Below, piece after piece: positions 1 to 10,743 of a stretch of DNA of 64,000 nt. Under the pieces are notes generated by a model, which was not told the origin of the DNA, did not search any database, and saw only the letters and a list, made by a program, of their open reading frames with translations. Origin of the DNA: Larix kaempferi (lineage: Eukaryota; Streptophyta; Pinopsida; Pinales; Pinaceae); assembly GCA_027924585.1 (NCBI GenBank), contig BSBM01000047.1:19779501-19843500 (forward strand). The letters run 5' to 3'. A program made the position numbers and the translations under genes. Every line of letters starts with the position of its first letter. Position 1 is the stretch's first letter.

Positions 1-158
1 ATGATAATTTTTATTAAATCTTTGATTTAAAATGAGCTGGTTGTTGCAATTTCAGTACAATTAAACTTTTGATGGAATTCTTATTCTTGGTATCGTCATG
101 ATTATATATTGATAAATGTAATTGGTTCTATGACATCTTAAATATTAGAACACATATT
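1..158. repeat. Dispersed direct repeat, copy 1
   Basis: This stretch recurs at 1794-1952 with a few substitutions and a 2-base indel near the motif TTGTTGCA(GA)TTTCAG. It may begin left of the window. No coding content was seen. Two copies about 1.8 kb apart suggest an old local duplication or two relics of one interspersed element. Confidence 0.75.
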
Positions 159-1288
159 AGATCGCTACCAAATTATGTAGATGTTTATATTGCCCCAATA
201 TAATTGGGTCCAAATTCTGTAGTGATAATTTCAGGACTCTGCATCTCTTGAATCAAGTTACCAATCTCCAATGACTTCTGTGATTGTTCAAAAGCATCAC
301 CATACCAAGAGTGCAAACACATCACCAGGTAAAGACATAATTGCTCTTATATACATGTGTCTAAATTGCCATGTACTATGCAATATTGTCCTTTACTAAT
401 TGTAATTTTATTGTATACACCTTTGTATTTATAGATAAGCTATTGCAGTCATGTTCACATCCAAACACCATTGGTATTATATCTACCATTTGATTGCATG
501 ACAGGTACACATCTTTTGCAATTAAGTTTTTATCTTGTCTAAAACACTTGGATTGAAAGATTAATTGATTCTTGTTGATAATGTTATTGAGAATTAGCAA
601 AGCTGCTCATTACCATGTTCTTCGGGATGAAAACAAATTCGTAGTTGATGGATTGCAGTCTCTAATCATCTCCTTTGCATGTAGATATCTACCTTATCCT
701 TTGTATTCATGCATTTTGTAGATAGGATAAGTTGTCACCAGTTTTCAAAATTTATTTAAGTTAAAGGTAGATAAAAATTATAGTTTCAGTTTACTATTCA
801 CATGCTTTTGCAATGGGACATAGATTGAAAGTTCTTGAAACAAAATATATATCGTTGTGTACTTCTACCTAGTTTTAGGTGAATCTTAATTAATGTTTGA
901 AAATTAGTTCTTTACCAATTATTGCTCTTTAGTTTGGAATGTAATTTCATTCTTTCATAAAGGATATTTAAATACTGCTTATTTTCTTAGCTCATCTAGT
1001 TAAAAACTAGTACCAGGTTCCTGTCTTTAAGATTGAAACAGTTGCAGGAAAAAGAAAATTCTTGTATATTTGATTGACTTCCTGTTGACTTTTATCAGTT
1101 GTTTTATGGCAGACTTGCAAGGTGTGCACACTCAATCTCTATAGGTAAATTTGTAATGCAAAATCATCAACATATATAGTTGCTTCATATATTGCAGGTC
1201 TATTTTTTGATATATGTTTACTTTGTTATATGCACAGTTCCATCTACATATAATGCTCATATGATTGCATTTACACACTCAGTTTTAA

Positions 1289-1465
1289 ATTGGGCCACAA
1301 ACATCAGAAAGTGGTACCTGGCCTAGCAGTATTCCTGTTAGTTGCATAGCTACTGCTACATCATCTTCTCGCAGCACTCATGTATCGGTAACAACAACTA
1401 TATGGCCTTTTCCAACTCGAAAAGAAAGTGGAGCAAGTCATATTTTATTGTTAAACTTGTCTTAA
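1289..1465 (+). other. Exon-like open stretch, unrecognised
   Basis: A 58-codon frame, open between a TAA at 1286 and a TAA at 1463, encodes a Ser/Thr-rich peptide that includes SGTWPSSIPVSC and TTIWPFPTRKESG. Its composition is less AT-biased than its surroundings, which is the only reason to note it. It has no convincing start codon and I do not recognise the family. It could be an exon of a decayed gene or chance. The rest of 159-2815 shows nothing I can assign. Confidence 0.15.
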
Positions 1466-1793
1466 TCTATATATATCTGAACTCTTTGTTTAGTTTAAGT
1501 AGGTGTAAATGAGTGAAAGGCTAAGTGCATCGCCATCATACTTTTCAAATTACATCTAAAAGATTTAGATTTGATAAAGGCATTCAGTTTTACGACAACT
1601 TGTATAATAGAATACATATGGACAAAATTAGGCATGGTGAATGTGTTTTTTGGGTTGATAAAGCTGGTTTTCATACAATTATAGTTTCTTTGTAAATGTT
1701 TATATTGACACTTCCTATATCAATTGACCATAAGAAGTTTCTAATTTTTTTTTAATGGCAATTTGATGCAATTCTTATTCATTGTTTATGGTC

Positions 1794-1952
1794 ATGATAA
1801 TTTTTATTAAACCTTTAATTTAAAATGAGCTGGTTGTTGCAGATTTCAGTACAATTAAACCTTTGATGGAATTCTTATTCTCTATATCACCATGATTATA
1901 TACTGATAAATGTAATTGGTTCTTTGACATCTTAAATATTAGAACACATATT
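1794..1952. repeat. Dispersed direct repeat, copy 2
   Basis: This is the second copy of the 1-158 sequence in the same orientation. After the shared block the two copies diverge abruptly (ATTAGATCGC versus ATTGGTGCAG). Confidence 0.75.
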
Positions 1953-2815
1953 GGTGCAGCTAGACATTGTGAATATGGTGTAGATAAAGTCCCTGCATCA
2001 TCATTGATTTTTCAGATGCAGTTGTAGATCCTGTAAACCCAGTTGATGGTTCTATTCCATATTCATTTCAAATCCATAACTGTAACCAAAGATGTGTTGT
2101 CAATGATTTGTTTCTTTTAAGTTTGAATGATGAAATTGTCGTTTTTGTTTTTCACATGTCACAAAATTCAATAGAGTTCTGTTGGTATAGCTATCAATGC
2201 TAACTTGCATAATATTATTGGCTACTAATGCTTATTTAAAAACTAAAGCCTATCTGTTAGAATTTTTTCGCTATGGACAATTTGACAACAATTCTAGTGA
2301 GGTAAATGCACAACAATTTTTTCTCTTGTTTACTGTACATTTTCTTTTTATGGTTTTAAGGATCTAAATTGTTCTATATTTTATCTTGTTCATATCTTTA
2401 AAGCTTTATATCATGCTATGTTTGTGTATTTTCATTCATATTGTTCAGAGTATATATGTTATTGACTTGCTTTTACTGTTTTAATACACTATTTTGTGCT
2501 AGATTTGTGGGGTTTCATTAAAAAAAATATGTTGATGAACATCTTTCTTATAGTCTTAATACTCTATCCGGTGCAAAAAAAATTACATATTTTCATTGGA
2601 ATATATTTGGGCTCGAAGCAAATTCTTCAATATTATTTGAACACCTTGTTATTGATATCAATTCTTACAATGAATAGACCATTTCTTGTAGATAGTCTGC
2701 AGTGTGGAGGATGAGATGAACAGGTTTTCACTTAGTCAACCTCTTGCAATAAGTAGGCATTTTATAGGGTTTACAACCATTTTCTTCAACTATTCTAATA
2801 ATATGGTTCTACTGG

Positions 2816-2873
2816 TTATTTAATATTAGTGTTTACCTTGATTGCTATTTAATATTAGTGTTTACCTTGACTG
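2816..2873. repeat. Two-copy ~29-bp tandem repeat
   Basis: The block TATTTAATATTAGTGTTTAC plus CTTGA is repeated twice head to tail. It is non-coding. Confidence 0.7.
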
Positions 2874-3368
2874 TAATGAAGACAATCTCCCCTAACAACA
2901 ATTCTTAACTATATTGATCATTTTGCACCTTCGTGCACTAAATAGAATCAATGTACCAAATCTAAAAAAGCACATCCTCTCTTAGTTTTTGCAGTGAAGA
3001 ACACCGAGGAAAATTGGGACCCATAGAGACATGTTAATATAAATATTATCTATTCGTAGTGTGTAATAGTTAATATTACTAATGCTTACCAATATTATTG
3101 AGGGACTTTATGTAGAGTGCACTAGTTAAGTATCAAGATTAATAATGTTTATGTAGTGTATAGTTGTTAAGATTACTATCTTGTACTAAAATGTGGGCGA
3201 TGGACATTAAATGGATCCTCTGGTTTAGGTGAGCATTCTGATAGGGAGAATTTTCATCCACAACTAGGAAGAATCCAATAAAGGTTCTCAATGTCGCTCA
3301 ATGTTTCTCCTAAATTTCATTAGCAGTGTAGCACATAATGGCCTTGACAACCATCTCTTTTTTTGATT

Positions 3369-3434
3369 TAATGATATATTTATATATGGTTTAATGGCAG
3401 GTAATGATATATTTATATGTGGTTTAATGGCATG
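3369..3434. repeat. Two-copy 33-bp tandem repeat
   Basis: The block beginning TAATGATATATTTATAT and ending GGTTTAATGGCA occurs twice head to tail. A short minus-strand frame here is a by-product of the repeat. The flanking 2874-3368 and 3435-4647 are AT-rich with no assignable gene. Confidence 0.75.
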
Positions 3435-4647
3435 TGATGTCTTCTGAGCCTTGGGTTGTGGTTGTGATCCCTTAATATCCATAGTAATTACACGTTAATG
3501 TCCAGTATTTTTGCTTTGACCACTGGCCCCCCAAAATCTTATGTAGTTTAGAGTTTTTTGGGTAACATTACATGAGACTTACCACTGTCAATGAGTTGGT
3601 GTGGGAGTTAACAATGAAGATGTATGTTGTTGTATGTTTCTTGTTAGATTTAATCTCTTGTTACACTTTCTTGTTGAGATATGGAGATTCATTCCCATTG
3701 TAATCAATTTATAAATATTGAGGTATTTCAATTAACTTAGTAACATTGTTTTTTTGTTTTTTTAAATAAACAAAAATTCATTAATATTCATTATTTGTTT
3801 TTGCATTAATTCACTAGGGCAGGGACTAAGCTGCACGCAACTCTTGTTATAATTATTTATTTTAAATTTGAAATAATAACCATAAAATAAATCTTAGCAA
3901 TACACTTATCTCATATTTCCAAAATTTTCTCAATCTAAAAAAACTGAACTTTCATTATCCACCCAAAATTATAAAATATAAACACAATTATTCTAACATT
4001 CACGAAGTAATCTATACGTGTGTAAAGGATTGCAAATAATTTAATTGGAAAAGCGACATGCAAATCAAAGTATTTGATTGGAAAAGCTTTGAGTTGGTAA
4101 TATCAAGTATTATTTAATTGGCAAAGTAATATGAAAATCAAAATGTAAAGTATTGGGTAATATCAAATATTATTCTATTAAATTTAAAATAAAAAGAATT
4201 AATAACGTTTGTGATTAATTTTTAAGTTATATTTTTATTTAATATATATAAATCAAGTTTAATATTATTAAAAAATTCTATTATAATAATAATATATACT
4301 TCACATTAATTAATTGTAAAAACATTTTGATGCAATAATCTCTAGTCTCGACATTGGAATGGTAATCCACGTGTTAGACTTCGATGATATTTTAACGACA
4401 TTGTAACACAGTTAGATTAAACATCGAATACTTGACCCAGGTAAATAATATTACATACATAAATGGTTGTGTTTAATGTTACTAGTTAATGTTTCGTATA
4501 TAAGCTCCATAAATTAATATAAATATAATAATCTATTCTCGTTCTAAATATAAATTTATATATAACTCTAAATTTATATATTTTATTTTAAATTTAATTT
4601 ACATATAAAAATTAAATAATTTACATAGAGACAATAATTTACATATA

Positions 4648-4717
4648 CTATATTTTAAATATAATTTATTTAAATTGATGCACTATATTTTAAATATAAT
4701 TTATTTAAATTGATGCA
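4648..4717. repeat. Two-copy 35-bp AT-rich tandem repeat
   Basis: CTATATTTTAAATATAATTT and the 15 bases after it are repeated twice, almost exactly. The second copy ends where the GC-rich purine block begins, so the block may sit at a slippage or insertion boundary. Confidence 0.8.
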
Positions 4718-5392
4718 GGTGGTGAGGAGTCGTTGGCAGCGCAGGTGGGAGGAGGTCTGCGGCGTCCAGATTGTGCAGGTGGTGCAGGTGGCGAGGAGGT
4801 CTGTGGATGGTGCAGGTGGCGAGGAGGAGGGGAGGAGGGCTGCGGGTGGGAGGATGGCAGCGGATGCTGGGAGGATGCTAGGAAAAGGGCGAGAGTGGAG
4901 GCAGAGGGAGGATGGTGGGTGGATGGCGGGAGGGGGATGGTGCAAGAGGGTTGCGGGAGGGAGGATGGCGGAGGGAGGATGGTGGGACGATGGCGAGAGT
5001 GGAGGCGACGGTGGATGGTGGGAGGATGGCGGCGGGAGGGATGATGGCGGGAGGGGAGGATGACGGCAGGAGGGGAGGAGGATGGCGGGAGGGTGTCCGT
5101 AAGAGGATGGGGTAGGCGGTGGCGAATGTTGCAGGCGGTGGGAGGGGAGGATGATGGAGGGAGGGTGGCCGCAGGAGTATGGGGGAGGCGGACAGGAGGG
5201 GAGGAGGATGGAGGTGCATGCAAGGAGGAGGACGGTGCATGCGAGGAGGAGGACAGCGAATGGAGGGGAGACGAACGGAGGAGGAGGACGGGGAATGGAG
5301 GGACGTGGATGAGCAGGGGACGCGAGGGGAGGTCTGCGAATGGAGGACGGACGGAGGAGGTACAGGTGCAGGCGAATGGTGCAGGGGACATT
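4716..5392. repeat. GC-rich, purine-skewed degenerate minisatellite
   Basis: About 680 bp made of variants of GGAGGATGGCGGGAGG and GGTGCAGGTGGCGAGGAGG on the plus strand. Base composition switches sharply from very AT-rich DNA to G-rich purine tracts and back. Several frames are open on both strands (one minus-strand Ser/Pro/His-rich frame runs 4705-5391), as expected for a purine-skewed repeat, and none looks like a conserved protein. The many short G-runs give it G-quadruplex and triplex potential. Its origin is unknown. Confidence 0.8.
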
Positions 5393-5759
5393 AAAAATTC
5401 TAATTATATTACCTTCTTTTTGCTACTTTGATCGCTGATCCACTTCTTTTTGCCGTTTCTCTTTGTCTCCTACTTTATAATTTTTTTTATGTTGTTTTTT
5501 GTTTATATAGGTATTGATTTCAAACGTGTTTTTCAATCTAAAATACACGTCCTTTTTAATGGCCGACAAAATATTAATTAGTTTTTATTGTGTTTTAAAA
5601 TATTAATTAGTTTTTACTGTTATTTAGGTTTTATTAAATGTAACGCTACATCACACACTTAGAAGATCTCCCTCTTATTATCACTTTTTACGTTTTCTCT
5701 TTCTATATCTCTATAAATTCACCTTCATTTATCTTGTTGAACATGGTCTTTAGCTTATT

Positions 5760-6023
5760 CTAGATGGCATGAGGACAATCAATCTGGCTTGTACGAAAGA
5801 AAATCTCCCTCGAAATGTAGGTCATGATAACACCCACAACTTTGTCCTTTTTAACGTCGATGGTAAACTTGACATCAACATCCATCAGATCAACAATAGC
5901 ACTATTCATGAACTGCCATAGTCCTTTGCTCTTCAATAAAGTCTCCATGTATGTCGCCCAGATTGCATAATTATGTCCATTGAGAACAATAGGTTTTATC
6001 TTGGGCGTCATCCTTCTGATCAA
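5760..6023 (-). pseudogene. Ty1/copia gag N-terminal fragment
   Basis: An 87-codon minus-strand frame starts about 120 bp inside the PBS of the adjacent LTR. It contains LNGHNYAIWATYMETLLKSK followed by GLWQFMN, the pattern of the copia Gag N-terminal region (DUF4219/UBN2-type, 'Y..W...M...L..KGLW'). It ends after a Cys/His-containing tail with no zinc knuckle. No protease, integrase or RT follows, so only the 5' tip of the element survives. The family assignment rests on this motif plus the adjoining PBS and LTR. Confidence 0.65.
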
Positions 6024-6140
6024 ACAAATCTAATCAAAGTTCAAGAAGAGGTATTAATCAACAAATCTTCATCCCATAATCGATCAAACCTAGATCCGAC
6101 TCAGCACGATCTGTAGAAAAGAGGGCTAGGTCAAAACCAA

Positions 6141-6154
6141 CAGCTATGATACCA
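6141..6154 (-). other. Primer binding site (tRNA-Met type)
   Basis: On the minus strand this reads TGGTATCATAGCTG, close to the plant consensus TGGTATCAGAGC complementary to initiator tRNA-Met. It lies directly after the LTR end ...CTCTAACA. Confidence 0.75.
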
Positions 6155-6713
6155 TGTTAGAGAACCTCTTAACCTTGAACTATATAATAGAAAAAAAAAT
6201 CACATAAAGGAACAATACTCCAAGAAGAACAGTGGTGTCTAAAGACATCGTTGTAGCACTTAAGCATAGAGCATTATTATTAGAACATCACAATGCATAT
6301 TGAGCATTTTTCAACATACTAGCACAACCCATAGAGTCGTCCTTTTATAGTTTCTAGATCTAATGAACTCCCTGGAAGTGGGAAGATCTAATCCAAAAAT
6401 AGGGGTCGTTGGTTCTAACAGTTTCCACAACATTCGCAACGTTCCAAACTGTAGTTGAAAATTGTAGTTGCACTGACCATGACCATTCAGTTGTCTTTTC
6501 AACCGATTGTTCATTCGTTCTTCCTAATCATCTAGTCGAGATGATTAGCATCAAATGAGTGAACACAAACTTGTGAGTCTGGAAGCACTCATAGTCTGAA
6601 CATACATAGAATCATAAGCTTGAATGTAAGTTCTTATGAAATACAATTAATAAAAGGAATATACTTTTTTCTTGAGAATTAAATCATACAATTTAAAAGT
6701 TAAGGAGACAACA
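6155..6713 (-). mobile_element. Ty1/copia 5' LTR (minus strand)
   Basis: A 559-bp block that on the minus strand starts TGTTGTCTCC and ends CTCTAACA (TG...CA), immediately before a tRNA-Met-type PBS and a gag fragment. The outer boundary is inferred from the TG dinucleotide. No 3' LTR was found in the window, so the element is truncated on its left side. Confidence 0.6.
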
Positions 6714-7414
6714 TTCCACCCATTTCCTGTAAAATAATACAAAAAATTTGAAAGCGTAATTCAAGTTTGTATGATTTGAATAATCATCCTCTTAGCCTAC
6801 CAACTTGGATTTGGCCATGAACAAGTCATAGGTTCAAAACTATCCCCATGCTATTGTTGGCCAACAACTTCACAAAATGGGGATTTTACTAGTCCTTGGG
6901 ATTTGAAAACACGGATATTCCTTTCCTCCTCCTCAGTATAAAATATATTGAAACTCCCATAACTCTAAGAGTTTAAGGAAGATGTACATGGTTATTTTGT
7001 TGTTGTTTCCAAGTTGGAATGAGCTCAAACATCGATGACTCACCAATAAACGACATTTTTTCTAAATTTAAGTAGTCATTTCCATCAAGCAGAGGTTCCC
7101 ACAACTCCTGGTCTAGCTCCCTGGAAATCTGCAAACTATTGCTCGACAAATCTGTTCTAAAATCCAAGAAGACCATGACGAGGATGCATGCTTCTCCCCC
7201 GCTTCACTATTCAAAGTATTATTGTGCAGAGGGGGCGAAAGTAGAAGGGATTTTGTCCAAGGAAAATTTGGTTGCAGCATGTTGCATTTGGTAACTGGAA
7301 AGAGAAAACATAGATGGAATGTTGGGCACAAAATCAGAAAAACTGAATTTGCTGATGAGTGCTCTCAAACAATACACAACGAATGTTTATTAGTTAAGAA
7401 TCAAACAACTATGG
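6714..7414. other. Unassigned, with weak coding-like stretch
   Basis: Minus-strand frames at 6973-7176 and 7113-7331 overlap in different frames and end in a Gln/Asn/His-containing tail. They might be remains of a decayed exon, but I do not recognise the product and see no splice sites that join them well. The rest holds nothing I can assign. Confidence 0.3.
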
Positions 7415-7603
7415 TGTTGGGAAGTGGGGATTAAAAGCAAACATGACGATTGGACATTTCCCCACCATCCAATCTGACACCCTCCATCCATTTCCAAAAT
7501 AAAAACGTCTATCAATGTTAATTAATTGTAGGTTATGTATTGTACCCTATTTATTATATAATGCTATGCCATGTTTTTTAAAGCTAACATGGTATAAGAG
7601 CCA
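7415..7603 (+). mobile_element. Possible short LTR with PBS
   Basis: TGTTGGGAAGTG at 7415 resembles a copia LTR start. The block ends AAGCTAACA at 7589, followed directly by TGGTATAAGAGCCA (7590-7603), one mismatch from the tRNA-Met PBS. Downstream, GAAAGGGGG with TGTTGAAGAATAT near 8075 looks like a polypurine tract and a 3' LTR start, but the two putative LTRs do not match each other. The ~470 bp between lacks a recognisable gag or pol. A TRIM-like or deleted element is possible; two unrelated relics are equally possible. Confidence 0.35.
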
Positions 7604-8563
7604 TTGATCTTAGTTTTGGGAGACCCGAGAGATTCCATATTGGGGAGATGAGAGATGAAGGGGTTTCTAATGTGTTTATGGCCATATGGGAAGCATGAGG
7701 TAGAGAACAAGAGAAAATGGGAACCCTCTATGGTCGTTGAGTGATGTAAGGCTCCATGAACAACATGAGATTGTTGAAGATGTTTTTATGAAATTTGAAG
7801 GTGGTGTGCCCCACTCTTCCAAGTGTTTGGAGCACTCGTGGAAGAGTTGGGGTGCTAGGGTGTTGAGTATAGAGGTACCAAGGATGAGATTTTGGAAGCA
7901 GAATTGATAGGTATGAAACATGATGATTCTAAAGATGTTGTAGTGAAAGATGGAAACCATATCATCGATTAATGGATGTAAACATGACTTGTGAAGGCGG
8001 TTGAGATGTTAATGTTGAGTTTTTATTTTACTTATAAAATCTTTGATTATGTTCCAAAGTTAGTAACTGAAAGGGGGTGTTGAAGAATATAAATTTGTAG
8101 ATTTTAATCATGGTTATATTTTACGCATGTGAAAGACTTATGATATGGAATTCAAAAAGTTTTGTGTCTTCTCCCTATGATGAGTATAAAATGTTTATAT
8201 TAAAAAGGTTATACATTGTGTTATTTAAGAGATTGGTTGAGGCATAATATCTTGATGTAGTATTCTATTTCTTGAATGTATGGGGAGATCCGTGTGGTTG
8301 TAATGATTTTTTTTATGTGCAGGAGAGGTGAATGACCATTCTTTTATAGAAATCAATTACTTTTTATTTATTATACACTTTGCCAAACATCTCTATTCTT
8401 TGACACAGATTGAAACTCACAACCACAATGGCATTGCATTTATATGTAGTGATAGAAATGTTTAGATGGATCTTGTTTACAAACCAAACAGAAATGATAC
8501 CCGAAACCATGGAGTCATCAATAGATACACTATAGATACTCGTAAAGTGAGTGATCACCGAAA

Positions 8564-8635
8564 GGGCCTGTAGCTCAGTGGTAGAGCATTTGACTGCAGA
8601 TCAAGAGGTCACCGGTTCGAACCCGGTCGGGCCCT
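8564..8635 (+). tRNA. trnC-GCA: tRNA-Cys (GCA)
   Basis: A 72-nt sequence that folds as a complete cloverleaf. The 5' acceptor GGGCCTG pairs with CGGGCCC plus a discriminator T. The A box is TAGCTCAGTGG (8571-8581). The anticodon loop CTGCAGA has anticodon GCA at 8596-8598. The B box is GGTTCGAACCC (8614-8624). There is no intron. The sequence is very close to the nuclear plant tRNA-Cys as I recall it. Downstream there is only TTTATTT rather than a clean T4 terminator. The gene could work from its internal promoter. Its 3' end has been amplified just downstream. Confidence 0.93.
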
Positions 8636-9056
8636 TTATTTGAAAGATTTTGAACCTTTAACTTTTTCCTGTTTGCTGTAAGCAGCTACTAACATTTAAC
8701 TTTTTCCTGTTTGCTGTAAGCAGCTACTAACATTTAACTTTTTCCTGTTTGCTGTAAGCAGCTACTTCCAGGTAACCGCTTTCTTTTTCCTGTTTGCTGT
8801 AAGCAGCTACTTCTAAGTCACCAGTTCGAACCCGATCGGGCCCCCCGATGGAAAGAAATCAAAGGTCACCGGTTCGAACCCGGTCAGGCCCTCCAACGGA
8901 AAGAAATCAAAGACTTGAACCTTTAATCTTTTCGTATTTCCTGTAAGCAGCTTCTTGCAGGTCACCGGTTCGAACCCGGTCGGGCTCTCCAATGTAAATA
9001 AATCAAAGACTTTTGAACCTGTAATCTTCTCCTGTTTACTGTAAGCAGCTTCTTAC
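8636..9056 (+). repeat. Tandem array of tRNA-Cys 3' ends with hairpin spacers
   Basis: Two modules alternate. Module 1 is the T-arm and 3' acceptor strand of the adjacent tRNA, starting GGTCACCGGTTCGAACCC, at about 8818-8845, 8864-8892 and 8960-8988; the last two have perfect B boxes. Module 2 is a spacer with TTTTTCCTGTTTGCTGTAAG and CAGCTACT, whose GCTG-TAAG-CAGC forms a hairpin; it occurs at 8663, 8701, 8739 and 8784 (periods 38, 38, 45) and in diverged form near 8930 and 9025. AAGAAATCAAAGACTTGAAC also recurs. No copy contains the D-arm or anticodon arm, so these are not whole tRNA pseudogenes. Confidence 0.85.
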
Positions 9057-9562
9057 ACCCTAGACAAAAGTATTACCAGAACAATTTAAATACAGCAGCA
9101 TCTTGTTGATCACAGGCACTAGTCATCCACCGATTGAATGGTACCGTACCACGTTACAGAGCTTCTTATTCCTTTTGGAAGATAGAGGCTAGGTTGTTTT
9201 CTGTGTATAGAACTTGCATGTTTTTGTAATTCCAGACTTGTTTCAGATTGGACCAGAAGACTGTTTAAATATTCGAAGGGATTCATGTCTTAGTAATTCC
9301 AGATCTTGTGTTTCCTATGTGATGGTTTATCCTATGTAAATTTATTTCTTTCTCATATTTGAATGATTTACTACGAAGGATCAGAGTCATAGAGCAGTTT
9401 AGTTTATTCTGTTTGATGCATGAAATTCACTTGTTCATTTCAATGTTGTGTTTATATGAGAGTGTGACAATCAGTGTAATTCTTCTCAGACTTGTAGGTT
9501 ATGCTTGATGGAGATCCCTATATACTATGCATTCTCCTTTCTTCTAATCTTTAAAGCAATGT
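9057..9562. other. Unassigned intergenic DNA
   Basis: No gene, RNA or mobile-element signature is visible between the tRNA-derived array and the start of the large tandem duplication. Confidence 0.5.
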
Positions 9563-10365
9563 TATATGAGGTTATTGACTCAATGCCCCCGAGATATTGA
9601 AACAATTTCTTTAGTCCTCTCGGATCAGTCTCATTTGAACCTTAATTTTGCAAGGCATCCCATTGATTCAACCCTAACCTTGTTTTAAAATAAAATTCCT
9701 TTCCAAGATGTGGTAGGCATGTCCTCTTGGCAATCAAAGTGCATCTTCTAGCACTAACGCTTGAGACAATGATTCTTTGTGGAGCTCTGAAGTACACTAA
9801 GACTGTGGCATTGGAAGTGTGAAATGCCCAGAATGCAAAAATGATATATGTAAACTACAACGAATCAATCATGAATTGCTAAAGAATCTTTGGGTTTATG
9901 ATGTTGATGAAAGGGAAGATCCAAGGACAGTTTAATATCTCCCTCCATCACAAATTTCTGAAGCTTTGAATGGTGAAGAAACTTTGTGCCATTGATTAAG
10001 TAAACTGATGATGATCCTATAGAGAAAGGGAATCTGATGTATCCTATAGAGAAAGGGAATCTGATGTATATCTTAGCATAAAGTATTGAGCTTGTGTGCA
10101 AAAGTATGATGCACATTAAGCAAAAGTTTATTGCACTAGACTGAGTTCTTGGCACTCATCACAATGCTTTTCACACCTCCTTATTGGTTGCTTCATGTCT
10201 ACATTCTCATAGTAAGTGCCATATTGGGATGGTTGTTTGGACCAGCCATTGTTGCCACCTCCCTTTGTAGTTAAGATCCAGGAGACATTATTAATTAAAT
10301 CCTCCAGCACAGAAGGCAACATCATCATATGACCGACCACACCACTAGAGAAGGTTCCTCAACAC

Positions 10366-10743
10366 CTATAGCCTCCCCCATGAAGTTCCTGATAAAGCTT
10401 ACAACGTGTGTCCTGTTGTATAAAGTATACTCCTAGCTAGGCGTTATAAATTGTTAGGTTTTTTTCACAATTGACTGAAATTGTTAGATGGGTGATATTA
10501 GATGTTAATAATGCACCAGTGGTCTTGGTATAGTTTAATGTAGTGAATTATAATCTATAGCCTCCCCCATGAAGTTCCTGCTAGAGCTTACAACGTGTGT
10601 CCTGTTGCATAAAGTATACTCCTAACTAGGTGTTATAAATTGTTAGGTTTTTTTCACAATTGACTGAAATTGTTAGATGGGTGATATTAGATGTTAATAA
10701 TGCACCAGTGGTCTTGGTATAGTTTAATGTAGTGAATTATAAT
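10366..10743. repeat. 189-bp tandem duplication (in copy 1)
   Basis: Two head-to-tail units begin CTATAGCCTCCCCCATGAAG at 10366 and 10555 and differ at only a few positions. The same two-unit structure exists in the second 5.8-kb copy, so this event predates the large duplication. Confidence 0.9.

Noticed and set aside
4705-5391. Long Ser/Pro/His-rich minus-strand ORF and several overlapping Gly/Glu-rich plus-strand ORFs
   Set aside because: They are open in several frames at once because of the purine-skewed repeat; there is no domain, promoter or codon structure that singles one out.
6973-7331. Possible LRR-protein exon (DLSSNSLQI motif on the minus strand)
   Set aside because: A single short motif without the repeating LRR pattern, split over two frames and lacking supporting splice sites.
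8636-9056. CRISPR-like array (repeat-spacer alternation)
   Set aside because: The repeats are tRNA 3' ends and a diverging spacer unit in a eukaryotic genome, with no unique spacers of constant length and no cas genes.
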